Below are positions 7,890 through 16,204 of a stretch of 64,000 nt of DNA, in pieces. The notes beneath the pieces were generated by a model, which worked only from the letters and a program-made list of their open reading frames with translations, ran no database searches and was not told where the DNA came from. Each line of letters begins with the position of its first letter. Position 1 is the stretch's first letter. Origin of the DNA: Amycolatopsis regifaucium (GTDB lineage: Bacteria; Actinomycetota; Actinomycetes; Mycobacteriales; Pseudonocardiaceae); the NCBI RefSeq assembly GCF_001613935.1, contig NZ_LQCI01000002.1:124001-188000 (forward strand), given 5' to 3'. The position numbers and the translations under genes were made by a program.

Positions 7890-8807
7890 TCAGTACGAAC
7901 AGCCCGAGGTGGGCAGGCTCGACGGCGCGGGAGGTGCGACGCCGTCGTAGATCGCCAGCAGCAACCGCTGCGGGCAATGACTGGTCGAGCCGATCTTGAC
8001 ACCGAAGTGCAGATGCGGTCCAGTCGAGTTCCCGGTGTTCCCCGTGTAGCCGATGAGCTGGCCTGCCTGGACCGTCGCCCCGGACGCCACGGCGTGCTGG
8101 GAGAAGTGACAGTAGACGAACCGGGCCCCGTTGGCGGTCAGGACCACGCCCTTGCCGCAGGAACTGTCGTTGACCAGCGCCACGGTGCCGGCGGTGACCG
8201 CGAGGGCCCGGGTGCCCGTGCCGACCGGCAGGTCGATCGCCGGGTAGTCGTGATGCGGATCGTCGTACTCACTGCGCGGCAGGGTGGCACGCGAGAGGGG
8301 CAGCGACCAGCCCGCGACGGACGGGGTCCCGCCGATGAGCCACTGCCACGTGGTGGCGTCGATGAGCGAGGTCGCGGGGAGCCCGTGCTTGGTCTTGAAG
8401 GCGGTCACCGCGCTCGCGGTGCTTGCCGCGAACGTGCCGTCCGGTCTGATCTGGTAACCGTGGCGCACCAACTGGTGCTGCGCGCCCGTCACCGCCTCGC
8501 CGGTCGCGCCGGTGTCGAGGTTCAGCACCAGTTTGCTCCAGGTTTTGGGACCCACGATGCCGTCGGCCGTCAGTCCCTGAGCGGTCTGGAACGCTTTCAC
8601 CGCCGCTTGGGTCTTCGGGCCGACGATGCCGTCGGCGTCGATCTGCGCGCCGCGCTGCCGGAGCAGATATTGCGCCGACGTCACCTCAGGCCCGGTGGAA
8701 TCACCGCCCACCAACGGCCACGCCGGGGCGGGTGCCGCGTGTGCGGATCCCGCCCCGATCATCACCATGGCCACGACGGTGGCGAGAAAAGTCAGTAGGC
8801 GCCGCAT
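7890..8807 (-). CDS. Secreted M23-family peptidase with two peptidoglycan-binding domains
   Basis: A 305-residue exported protein with a signal peptide (about 1-24, SAHAAPAPA), two peptidoglycan-binding repeats (about 37-94 and 101-158) and a C-terminal M23/LytM zinc endopeptidase domain. Metal and catalytic residues are visible as H186 and D192 (HHDYPAIDLPVG), H234 (YCHFSQH), and H265-L-H267 (GPHLHFGV). It is expected to cut peptide crossbridges or stems of cell-wall peptidoglycan outside the cell. ATG 8807 has AAGGAG 5 bases upstream. It is the first gene of a leftward pair with the M74 endopeptidase and is divergent from the DUF1906 gene, so the 145-base gap between them probably holds both promoters. 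Confidence 0.9.
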   Translation of the reverse strand: MRRLLTFLATVVAMVMIGAGSAHAAPAPAWPLVGGDSTGPEVTSAQYLLRQRGAQIDADGIVGPKTQAAVKAFQTAQGLTADGIVGPKTWSKLVLNLDTGATGEAVTGAQHQLVRHGYQIRPDGTFAASTASAVTAFKTKHGLPATSLIDATTWQWLIGGTPSVAGWSLPLSRATLPRSEYDDPHHDYPAIDLPVGTGTRALAVTAGTVALVNDSSCGKGVVLTANGARFVYCHFSQHAVASGATVQAGQLIGYTGNTGNSTGPHLHFGVKIGSTSHCPQRLLLAIYDGVAPPAPSSLPTSGCSY

Positions 8808-8865
8808 GACACTCCTTGCTCGTCCAGGTACGGAGCCGGAACCGTAGAACGCGGATTCCTTGCGC

Positions 8866-8878
8866 GGAAAGCCTTTCC
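8866..8878. promoter_or_regulatory. Short palindrome in a divergent promoter region
   Basis: GGAAAG-C-CTTTCC is a perfect 6+6 palindrome between the divergent M23 and DUF1906 genes. It could be an operator coordinating both directions, but it is short and could arise by chance. Confidence 0.3.
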
Positions 8879-8952
8879 ACGGGCACCAAAACGCTTCCGG
8901 CCCTTCGCCACGCGTCGATAACCTCCCGCCCTCGATTCCGGAAGGAGAACCG

Positions 8953-10656
8953 ATGAAACCCACCTGGCGCGCAAGCGTCACCGCGATCGCCTTCGCCTTG
9001 CTGGCGGCCGCGACCACGACCACCCCGGCCGCTAGCGCCGACACGGGCTCGCGCACCGTCACCTACCACGGCTATCAGCTCGACGTCCCCGGCGGCTGGC
9101 GGGTGGTCGATCTGGCCACCACACCGAGCGCCTGCGTCCGGTTCGACAGCGAGACCGTCTACTTGGGACACCAGGTCGAAGAACCGGACTGTCCGGCGAA
9201 AATCGTCGACCGCACGGCAGGCCTGGTGATCGAACCGCTCGCGGACCTGACGCCCGAGCAGGTGCCCGATGGCGTGGTGACCGCGCCGCCGGGGACGGCC
9301 ACCCCACCACCCGGGACGCCGTCCCGCGAAAACGCGATCCGGGTCGCTGTCCCCGATGCCGGTGTCCTGGTCACCGCGGGACACACCGGCGCGACCGAAC
9401 TGACCGTGCGCGCGGCGCTGTCCGGGGCACGTCTGGTCCCGGGCGGCGCGCGTGCCATCCTTCCCGCCCGACCGGCGAAAGCGGCCGCGGCGGCGCCGAT
9501 CGTGGCCCCGGGCAGCTTCCAGGGCAAGGGATTCGAAGCCTGTGCCGCACCCGCACAGGCCACAATGGACGCTTGGCGTGCCTCTCCGTATCGCGCCGTC
9601 GGCATCTATTCGAGCGGTGACCTGCGCGCCTGCGCGCAACCCAATCTGACCTCGGCGTGGGTCGCGAACCAGGCCACCCGCGGCTGGCGTTTCATCCTCA
9701 CCGACGTCGGCAGACAAGCGCCGTGCACCGGCTATCGCCTGAAGATGTCCAGCGACCCCTCGGTCGCGCGGCAACAGGGCCGGGACGCGGCGGCGAGCGC
9801 GATCACGGCCAACACGGCGCTCGGCTTTGGCCCCGGAAGCGTGATCTACAGCGACATCGAAGGCTACTCGTCGACCGCGGCGTGCAAGGCCGGCGTGCTG
9901 TCCTACGTCAGCGGCTGGACCGAAGCGCTCCACGCGAAGGGCTGGCTTTCCGGCGTCTACACGAGCGCAGGGTCCGGGATCAAGGATCTGGCGAGCGCCT
10001 ACACGAACACCTCCTACACCAGACCGGACCACATCTGGTTCGCCTGGTGGAACGACAAGGCCGACACCGACACCGGCTCGTACGCACCGAGCACGTACTG
10101 GGCGAGCCATCAGCGGATTCACCAGTACGCCGGTGAGGTCGCGGAAACCTGGGGCGGGGTGCGGATCCCCGGTATCGACCGCGACTACCTCGACGTCGGG
10201 CCGCGCACGACACTGCCGTGTGACACGGTGAGCCTCGATTTCACCGCTTATCCCAGAATCGCCTCTGGCGCGACCGGGAACCTGGTCAAGGCGGCGCAGT
10301 GCCTGTTGGCGCCGAACGCCCGGCCGACCGGGACTTTCGACGAACCCACGGTCGCCGCCACGAAGGCGTTCCAGCAGGCTCACGGGCTCACCGCGACCGG
10401 TGAGATCGAAGCGCGCACCTGGACCGCGTTAGTGTCCGCAGGGGACACTCCGACCCTGCGGCAGGGTGCCACCGGAGCTGCGGTGAACCGGCTGCAACGT
10501 GCCCTCACCGCCGCGTCCGGCAAAACCCTCGCCATCGACGGCGCGTTCGGGCCGAACACCGAAAAGACGGTCCGCGACTACCAGAGCTCTCGCGGACTGG
10601 ATGTGGACGGCGTGGTCGGTCAGGCCACCTGGGCCGCGTTGCAGGCAGGACGGTGA
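8953..10656 (+). CDS. Secreted DUF1906 (Rv2525c-type glycoside hydrolase-like) protein with peptidoglycan-binding tail
   Basis: A 567-residue exported protein. After a signal peptide (about 1-31) and an N-terminal region of about 140 residues with no recognised fold, residues about 180-420 match DUF1906: GKGFEACAAPAQATMDAW, YRAVGIYSSGD, WRFILTDVG, and FGPGSVIYSDIEGY, the last including the acidic pair expected in the active site. This domain is related to glycoside hydrolases and is known from the Tat-exported mycobacterial Rv2525c. Two PG_binding_1 repeats (about 430-497 and 500-567) finish the protein with WAALQAGR. ATG 8953 follows GAAGGAGAA. The next gene begins at or near its stop, so the two are likely co-transcribed. 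Confidence 0.85.
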   Translation: MKPTWRASVTAIAFALLAAATTTTPAASADTGSRTVTYHGYQLDVPGGWRVVDLATTPSACVRFDSETVYLGHQVEEPDCPAKIVDRTAGLVIEPLADLTPEQVPDGVVTAPPGTATPPPGTPSRENAIRVAVPDAGVLVTAGHTGATELTVRAALSGARLVPGGARAILPARPAKAAAAAPIVAPGSFQGKGFEACAAPAQATMDAWRASPYRAVGIYSSGDLRACAQPNLTSAWVANQATRGWRFILTDVGRQAPCTGYRLKMSSDPSVARQQGRDAAASAITANTALGFGPGSVIYSDIEGYSSTAACKAGVLSYVSGWTEALHAKGWLSGVYTSAGSGIKDLASAYTNTSYTRPDHIWFAWWNDKADTDTGSYAPSTYWASHQRIHQYAGEVAETWGGVRIPGIDRDYLDVGPRTTLPCDTVSLDFTAYPRIASGATGNLVKAAQCLLAPNARPTGTFDEPTVAATKAFQQAHGLTATGEIEARTWTALVSAGDTPTLRQGATGAAVNRLQRALTAASGKTLAIDGAFGPNTEKTVRDYQSSRGLDVDGVVGQATWAALQAGR

Positions 10657-10716
10657 GCGCGGTGCCGAACCTTTTCATCGAGCCGAAAACGGTTGTCCAC
10701 CATCGTTCCCGCTTTC

Positions 10717-10722
10717 TAGCGT
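10717..10722 (+). promoter_or_regulatory. Candidate -10 element of a leaderless gene
   Basis: TAGCGT lies exactly 8 bases before the GTG at 10731, with TTGTCC about 17 bases further upstream as a possible -35. The 11 bases TAGCGTCGTCC and the 8-base spacing recur identically before the DUF3097 GTG at 33681, which supports transcription starting at or near both start codons. Confidence 0.5.
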
Positions 10723-10730
10723 CGTCCATC

Positions 10731-12332
10731 GTGGCGAAAAAATGGTTTCCCGTATTGGCGGCCGCGGCCGCACTGACCTTCGTGGCCTCCCCGGTGGCCG
10801 CCGCACCGATGCCGACGGCACTCGCGGCCACCCCGCAGGCGGACGTGAACGGGGACGGCGTCGCCGACCTCGTGCTGTCCACGGGAGCGCGGCTGACCTA
10901 CAGCGGCGACACCTCCCTCAAGCCCAACGACCTCGGTGGCTCCGTTCAGGTGCTGCCCGGTGGGGCCACCCTGCCCGGCGCCCCTGCGGCGCTGGTCAAT
11001 CAGAACGCCGCCGGTGTCGGGCTGGGCATGGAAGCCTCCGACAAATTCGGTGCCGCCCTCGCGACCGGCGACTTCAACCGGGACGGGCTGGCCGACGTCG
11101 CGATCGGCAACCCGGGAGAGTCGGTCAACGGACTGGCGAACGCCGGCACGGTCAGCGTCCTCTACGGTCAGCGCACGGCGCCCTATCTCCGTGCCCTTAC
11201 CGGAGCGCTAGGAACGATCAACCAGGACACCGCGGACGTGCCGGGGGCGATGGAGGCAGGCGACCTGTTCGGCGCCAGTCTGGCCACCGGCGACTTCAAC
11301 GGGGACGGCTACGCCGACCTCGGCATCGGGTCGCCGGGTGAGGCGATCGAGACGAAGGCACGCGCCGGCGCGGTGTGGATCCTCTACGGCGGGAGCGCCG
11401 GTCTCACCGCGCGGAACGCGATCGCGTTCAACCAGGACGATCCGGATCTCGCCGGGGCGGCCGAGGCGGGCGACCTGATGGGGTGGGCACTCGCCGCCGG
11501 GGACATCACCGGTGACAAACGCGACGACCTCGCCGTCGTCTCGGCCGGTGAGGTGATCACCGGGACCGCCGACGCCTGGGGCTCGGTCCACCTGCTGCAC
11601 GGCTCGGCGAGCGGGCTCTCCGCCAAGGCGTCCTCCTACATCAGCGTGGGCAACGCGGCCACCCACGGGAAATGGCGGGGCGCGGTCATCGGCCGCTTCC
11701 ACGGCGGGGCCAACGCCGACCTGGTGATCCAGGCCGACCGCCGTCGTGGCGGCCCGGCCGGGTCCGGGGCGCTCGTCTCCGTGCGGGGCGGCAACGCCGG
11801 CCTGACCACCGCGGTCGAGGTGATCGACCAGTCCGGTGACGCGATTCCGGGCAGCCCCGAGGCGAACGACCAGTTCGGGGGTTCCCTCGCCGTCGGTGAC
11901 CTCGACGGCGACACCTTCGACGACCTGGCCGTCGGCGTGCTCAAGGAGGACAACCGCACCGGAGCGCTGTGCTTGCTGCGCGGCGGCGCGGCCGGGTTGT
12001 CGTCCTTCCCCGCCACCGCGGTCGGCGAGAACACCGCGCCCGTGAACGCCGTCGCGGCCGTTGGCGAGGGTTTCGGATACGGCCTGCGGATCCTCGACAT
12101 CACCGGGGACGGCAAACCGGAACTGACCGTCTCGGCTCCGTGGGAGGACGGCAGCCCGCAGACCGGAGCGATGTTCGTGCTGAACACCGGGCTGGCGGGC
12201 AACGCGCTCACGGTCACCGCGGCCCGCAAGCTCGGCCGCGCCCAGATCGGCACGCCGACCGCTTTCGGGCCGGGGACCCCGTTCGCGGGCAACTCCGCCG
12301 TACTGGACGACAACCTGGAAACACCTAAGTAG
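10731..12332 (+). CDS. Secreted FG-GAP repeat (integrin alpha-like) protein
   Basis: From GTG 10731 the protein has 533 residues and a typical signal peptide (VAKKWFPVLAAAAALTF, cleavage near VAAAPMP). The mature part is a beta-propeller of FG-GAP/VCBS repeats, each with a calcium-type loop: DVNGDGVADLVL, GDFNRDGLADVAIG, GDFNGDGYADLGIG, GDITGDKRDDLAVV, GDLDGDTFDDLAVG and DITGDGKPELTV. Such proteins are thought to bind ligands or surfaces; no enzymatic site is seen. An alternative GTG at 10653 overlaps the DUF1906 stop (GTGA) and would add 26 residues, which argues for coupling, but the later start gives a cleaner signal peptide and has a -10-like hexamer at the right distance. The PhoD gene follows by 10 bases. 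Confidence 0.88.
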   Translation: MAKKWFPVLAAAAALTFVASPVAAAPMPTALAATPQADVNGDGVADLVLSTGARLTYSGDTSLKPNDLGGSVQVLPGGATLPGAPAALVNQNAAGVGLGMEASDKFGAALATGDFNRDGLADVAIGNPGESVNGLANAGTVSVLYGQRTAPYLRALTGALGTINQDTADVPGAMEAGDLFGASLATGDFNGDGYADLGIGSPGEAIETKARAGAVWILYGGSAGLTARNAIAFNQDDPDLAGAAEAGDLMGWALAAGDITGDKRDDLAVVSAGEVITGTADAWGSVHLLHGSASGLSAKASSYISVGNAATHGKWRGAVIGRFHGGANADLVIQADRRRGGPAGSGALVSVRGGNAGLTTAVEVIDQSGDAIPGSPEANDQFGGSLAVGDLDGDTFDDLAVGVLKEDNRTGALCLLRGGAAGLSSFPATAVGENTAPVNAVAAVGEGFGYGLRILDITGDGKPELTVSAPWEDGSPQTGAMFVLNTGLAGNALTVTAARKLGRAQIGTPTAFGPGTPFAGNSAVLDDNLETPK

Positions 12333-12342
12333 GGATGGGGAA

Positions 12343-13869
12343 ATGAGCGAGTTCAACCGACGGACCTTCGTCTTCGGTACCGCCGTCACCGTGGGGGCGG
12401 TGGCGCTCGGCGGCCGGGCGGGTGCCGCACTGCCTTACCCGTTCAAGCTCGGCGTCGCGTCGGGCGACCCGTTGCCCGACGGTGTCGTGCTGTGGACCAG
12501 GCTGGCGCCGGACCCACTGGAGAACGGCAACGGCGGGATGCCGACCACGTCGACCGCGGTGGACTGGGAGGTCGCGACCGACGACAAGTTCACGAACGTG
12601 GTCAAGAAGGGCCAGGTCACCGCCCTGTACGCCGACGCGCACTCGGTGCACGTCGAGGTCAACGGGCTGCAACCGGACTACGAGTACTACTACCGGTTCC
12701 GCGCCGCGGGGCATATCTCGCCCGTCGGCCGCACCCGCACCACTCCCGCGTTCGACACCTTCGGACGCGACCTGCTGATGGCCTTCACCTCGTGCGCGCA
12801 CTACGAAGACGGCTTCTACACCGTGTACCGCCGCATGGCCGAGGACCGCCCCGGCCTCATCCTGCACCTGGGCGACTACATCTACGAAACCACCAACGAT
12901 CCCGACGATCCCCGGCCCCGGCGTCACCGGATCAAAACGGAACTCACCAAACTCGACCATTACCGGCAGCGGTACGCGGAATACAAGATGGACGCCGATC
13001 TCCAGGCCGCGCACGCAGTCGCCCCCTGGCTGGTGGTCCCGGACGATCACGAGGTCGAGAACAACTACGCCGCGGGCAAGCGGTCCAACGACAAGCCCTC
13101 GCTCCCGGACGGCTGGGCCAAGCGCCGCGCGGACGCTTACAAGGCGTACTACGAGAACATGCCGCTCCGGGGCGGGGCGAAACCGAACGGGGACAAGATC
13201 CAGCTGTACCGGCGCGTGCGCTGGGGCAGGCTCGCCACCTTCCACATGCTCGACACCCGCCAGTACCGGAGTGACCAGGCTTGCGGCGACGGCTGGAAGT
13301 ACTGCCCGGAGGCCGGTGACCCGGCGCGGAGCCTGCCCGGCATCGCGCAGGAGAACTGGTTGCTCGACGGGTTCTCCCAGCGGCAAGGAACCTGGGACGT
13401 CATCGGCCAGCAGGTGTTCTTCGCCCGGCGGGCGGACGCGAACGGCGCGTCCGGAATGGACGGCTGGGACGGTTACCCGGCTTCCCGTGACCGCGTCCAG
13501 AAGGGCTGGGTCCAGCGCGGTGTCCGCAATCCGGTGGTCCTCACCGGTGACGTGCACCGCGCCTGGGCGAACGAACTCAAGGTGGACTACACCAATCCGG
13601 GCTCCCCGGTGGTGGGCACCGAACTGGTCACCAGTTCCGTGTCCTCCGGCGGTGACGAAACGGACACCACCGGCGTCCCCGACCAGGCGGGCAATCCGCA
13701 CCTCAAGTTCTACTCCAAGCACCGGGGTTACGTCCGCGCGAAGCTGAGCCAGACCAAGATGGACGTCGACTTCCGGGCCGTCAAGAAGGTCACCGTCCGC
13801 GGCGAACCCGCGACGACACTGCGCTCGTATGTGATCGAAGAAGGCCGTCCCGGCCTGCAGGCCCCGTGA
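12343..13869 (+). CDS. PhoD-family alkaline phosphatase (Tat-exported)
   Basis: A 508-residue phosphodiesterase/phosphatase that releases phosphate outside the cell. The N-terminus has a twin-arginine signal (NRRTFVFG, then a hydrophobic stretch ending GRAGAAL). After the fibronectin-like N-terminal domain, the metal-binding motifs of the PhoD family appear in order: AFTSCAHYEDG, HLGDYIYE, VVPDDHEVENNY, and LTGDVHRAWANEL. These bind calcium and iron in characterised PhoD enzymes. The gene starts 10 bases after the FG-GAP gene and is probably co-transcribed with it. In many bacteria PhoD genes respond to low phosphate; no Pho box was recognised here. A strong hairpin follows the stop. Confidence 0.92.
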   Translation: MSEFNRRTFVFGTAVTVGAVALGGRAGAALPYPFKLGVASGDPLPDGVVLWTRLAPDPLENGNGGMPTTSTAVDWEVATDDKFTNVVKKGQVTALYADAHSVHVEVNGLQPDYEYYYRFRAAGHISPVGRTRTTPAFDTFGRDLLMAFTSCAHYEDGFYTVYRRMAEDRPGLILHLGDYIYETTNDPDDPRPRRHRIKTELTKLDHYRQRYAEYKMDADLQAAHAVAPWLVVPDDHEVENNYAAGKRSNDKPSLPDGWAKRRADAYKAYYENMPLRGGAKPNGDKIQLYRRVRWGRLATFHMLDTRQYRSDQACGDGWKYCPEAGDPARSLPGIAQENWLLDGFSQRQGTWDVIGQQVFFARRADANGASGMDGWDGYPASRDRVQKGWVQRGVRNPVVLTGDVHRAWANELKVDYTNPGSPVVGTELVTSSVSSGGDETDTTGVPDQAGNPHLKFYSKHRGYVRAKLSQTKMDVDFRAVKKVTVRGEPATTLRSYVIEEGRPGLQAP

Positions 13870-13874
13870 CCGGA

Positions 13875-13917
13875 GTCCGGGGCCCGGCCGCGAACCGCTC
13901 GCGACCGGGCCCCGGAC
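13875..13917. terminator. Bidirectional hairpin terminator
   Basis: Arms of 19 bases (13875-13893 and 13899-13917) with one mismatch and a 5-base loop, between the converging PhoD and ArsR-type regulator genes. Confidence 0.82.
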
Positions 13918-13919
13918 GG

Positions 13920-14888
13920 TCAGCCCTCCGCCAGGAGCGCGAGCCCGAGCGGGGTGATCGAATGCAGCACGGACTGCCCGTTCTGGCTGCTGCTGATCAG
14001 TCCGGCCGCGCGCAGGGTGGCGGCCTGCTGGCTCGCCGTCGGGAGACTGGTCTTCGTGCGGGAAGCCACTTCGGTGGTGGTGCCGGGGCGCTCCCCGATG
14101 GTTTCGAGGACCCTGGCCCGTGTCCGGCCGAGCAGGGACGTCAGTGGCCGGTGCGTCGCTCCGTCGCCCGACCAGCCGACCTTGTGCTCGATCGGGTAGA
14201 CCAGGGTCGGTTCCAGCTCACCGGCCAAAAAGGTCGTCGGCAGTCCCCAGCAGAAGAAGGACGGCGTGAGACACAGTCCTCGCCCGTTCAGGCGCAGTTC
14301 GTGCTCGACCGGATAGTCCAGTTCCAGCACGGGATAGTTCCACCGCGCCGTGGGATGTAGCCGGGCGAGCAGCGACTCGCACCCTTCCTCGGTCATCGTC
14401 TTCACCTGTCTGGCCCGTTCCTGCTCGACCCGGCCGCACACCCGCACCCAGTACGGGGCGAGGCAGGCCGTGAAGTACCGCTCGACCGAGTCGGCGAGCC
14501 GGGTGAGCGTCTCCGGTCTGCCCTCGGCCAGGTCCGCGGTCCACGAGGGAAGGCGCCGGCTTCCGGCCAGCACGGCCAGATCCGCCCGAAGCCGTTTCTT
14601 CGGGGTGCGACGCAGCGCTTCCAGCCCTTCCGCCAGCGAGAGGTTCCGCAGCGTCGGGGTGATGAAATCGACCGCGTAGCCGGATTGGGCGGCAAGGTCG
14701 GCCAGCGGCCGGGTGGTGACGTGTGCCGCCTGCGCCACCGATCTTCGCCATTCTTCGAAGATGACCCCGCCTTCGCGGCCTCGCAAGCGGTACATGCTGA
14801 GCAGGATCTCCCACATCGGCTGCGGTGCCGCGCTGATCCTGGTCCTGGCCAGATCTTCGGGAGTGAAATGGATCCTCAGCACGGACAT
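13920..14888 (-). CDS. ArsR-type winged-helix regulator (DUF5937-like)
   Basis: A 322-residue regulator of a layout common in streptomycetes and relatives. An N-terminal domain of about 240 residues has no known ligand-binding motif and begins MSVLRIHFTPEDLARTRI; a C-terminal ArsR-type winged helix follows (TRARVLETIGERPGTTTEVA, TKTSLPTASQQAATLRAAGL, and a wing around SQNGQSVLHSITPLG). The typical metal-binding cysteines of metal-sensing ArsR proteins are absent from the helices. It diverges from the NlpC/P60-chitosanase operon across a region with an 11-base inverted repeat that overlaps a likely promoter, so repression of that operon, of itself, or of both is a reasonable inference. Confidence 0.8.
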   Translation of the reverse strand: MSVLRIHFTPEDLARTRISAAPQPMWEILLSMYRLRGREGGVIFEEWRRSVAQAAHVTTRPLADLAAQSGYAVDFITPTLRNLSLAEGLEALRRTPKKRLRADLAVLAGSRRLPSWTADLAEGRPETLTRLADSVERYFTACLAPYWVRVCGRVEQERARQVKTMTEEGCESLLARLHPTARWNYPVLELDYPVEHELRLNGRGLCLTPSFFCWGLPTTFLAGELEPTLVYPIEHKVGWSGDGATHRPLTSLLGRTRARVLETIGERPGTTTEVASRTKTSLPTASQQAATLRAAGLISSSQNGQSVLHSITPLGLALLAEG

Positions 14889-15082
14889 CTCCTACGAGAA
14901 CCGCGCTCCCGGTAATCGAAAACAAGCACAAGCGACATGAATCCCCCTGAAATGCAACCCAATGCCGCCAGGCACCGGACAGAAACCACGGCACCTGGCA
15001 GAACCCCCTTGCGACACTCGATGTTAGGGGATCCGAGGCGTTCCCCGACACCACCGAGGGCACAAATACCGCGTAGGACCAA

Positions 15083-15134
15083 TTTCGCCTACCGCCAGGG
15101 TTGACCCGCCGACCACCCTTTGGGGTAGGCGAAA
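15083..15134 (+). promoter_or_regulatory. Operator-flanked promoter upstream of wall-hydrolase operon
   Basis: Perfect 11-base arms, TTTCGCCTACC at 15083-15093 and GGTAGGCGAAA at 15124-15134, have centres 41 bases apart, about four helical turns. TTGACC at 15101-15106 and TAGGCG at 15126-15131 give a -35/-10 pair with a 19-base spacer, so the right arm covers the -10 and the left arm lies upstream of the -35. This arrangement suits a repressor that binds both arms; the divergent ArsR-type regulator is the obvious candidate. Confidence 0.6.
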
Positions 15135-15174
15135 ACCTTTGCCACTCCCCGTCTCGTACGCCGATGCTGAAGCC

Positions 15175-16173
15175 ATGCGAACCACAGCCGCGAGCGTCCT
15201 CGCCGCCGTCTTGGTCCTTTGTGGACTTCTCCAGCCGATACCCCGGCTCGCCCACGCGGAACCGGATCTCCAGTCCGCCGGGCATCCCACCGCCGATCTG
15301 CAATTGACCCGCGACGACATCCTGACCAGAGCGAAGAGCTGGATCGACGAGCGGGTGCCCTACAGCCAGGAAGCCAAGCACACCAATCAGTACGGCACCT
15401 ACCGGCAGGACTGTTCCGGGTACGTGTCGATGGCCTGGGGGCTGAAGACCGCGCACTGGACGGGCGACATCATGCAGGTCGCCACCCGGATCGACAAGAA
15501 GAACCTCCTGCCGGGTGACAGCCTGTGGGTGCATTCCAGTGCCCACCAGCACATGGCGCTGTTCATCCGGTGGGCGGACGCCGCGAAGACGCAGGCGGTG
15601 GTGTGGGAGGAGTACCGATCGGGGACGGTCGCGTCGCAGCGCACGTGGTCGGCCGATCGGACGGCGGGGTTCACCGCGATCCGGTACCGCAACGTCGTCG
15701 AAGGCGACGCCAAGACCTGCGCGGCGGTGAGCCTGGACCACCCGCGCTACCCCGAGATCGGCCCGGCCGCGACGGGGAACCTGGTCAAGGCCGCGCAGTG
15801 CCTGCTCACCGGCGCCGGATTCCCCACCGGCGCGAACGGCCCCACCGGCACCTTCGACGCGACGACCGCCGACGCCGCGAAACAGTTCCAGGCGAGCGTC
15901 GGCCTGCCGTCACTCGGCAAGGTGGACTCGCACACGTGGACGGCTTTGCTGGCGCGGGGCACGACGCCGCAGGTTCAGGACGGTGCCTCCGGAGACGCGG
16001 TGCTGCGCCTTCAACGCGCGCTGAACGCCGCACTCGACGCGGGCCTCGAACTCGACGGCCGGTTCGGCCCGAACACCACCACGGCGGTGAAGCGATACCA
16101 GAGTGCGCAAGGCCTCACCGCCGACGGAATCACCGGGCCGAAGACCTGGGCGGCGTTGCAGGCGGGCAAATGA
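15175..16173 (+). CDS. Secreted NlpC/P60-like cysteine peptidase with peptidoglycan-binding tail
   Basis: A 332-residue exported protein. After a signal peptide (about 1-29, LAHAE), residues about 45-190 look like an NlpC/P60 or related cysteine-peptidase fold: the likely nucleophile is C80 in YRQDCSGYVSMAW and the likely base is H126 in HQHMALFIRW, preceded by LLPGDSLWV. Such enzymes cut peptidoglycan stem peptides; sequence match to a precise subfamily is weak. Two PG_binding_1 repeats form the C-terminus (ending WAALQAGK) and closely resemble those of the DUF1906 and GH75 proteins. ATG 15175 was chosen for the signal peptide; no strong ribosome-binding site precedes it. The chitosanase gene follows by 31 bases. 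Confidence 0.8.
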   Translation: MRTTAASVLAAVLVLCGLLQPIPRLAHAEPDLQSAGHPTADLQLTRDDILTRAKSWIDERVPYSQEAKHTNQYGTYRQDCSGYVSMAWGLKTAHWTGDIMQVATRIDKKNLLPGDSLWVHSSAHQHMALFIRWADAAKTQAVVWEEYRSGTVASQRTWSADRTAGFTAIRYRNVVEGDAKTCAAVSLDHPRYPEIGPAATGNLVKAAQCLLTGAGFPTGANGPTGTFDATTADAAKQFQASVGLPSLGKVDSHTWTALLARGTTPQVQDGASGDAVLRLQRALNAALDAGLELDGRFGPNTTTAVKRYQSAQGLTADGITGPKTWAALQAGK

Positions 16174-16204
16174 AAATCCACCGTAGACAGAGAAGAGACG
16201 TGCG

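Noticed and set aside
10731..10731. GTG at 10653 as the start of the FG-GAP protein.
   Set aside because: Kept as an alternative. It would place 26 hydrophilic residues before the signal peptide; the later GTG has a better signal and promoter context, but the GTGA overlap means the earlier start is not excluded.
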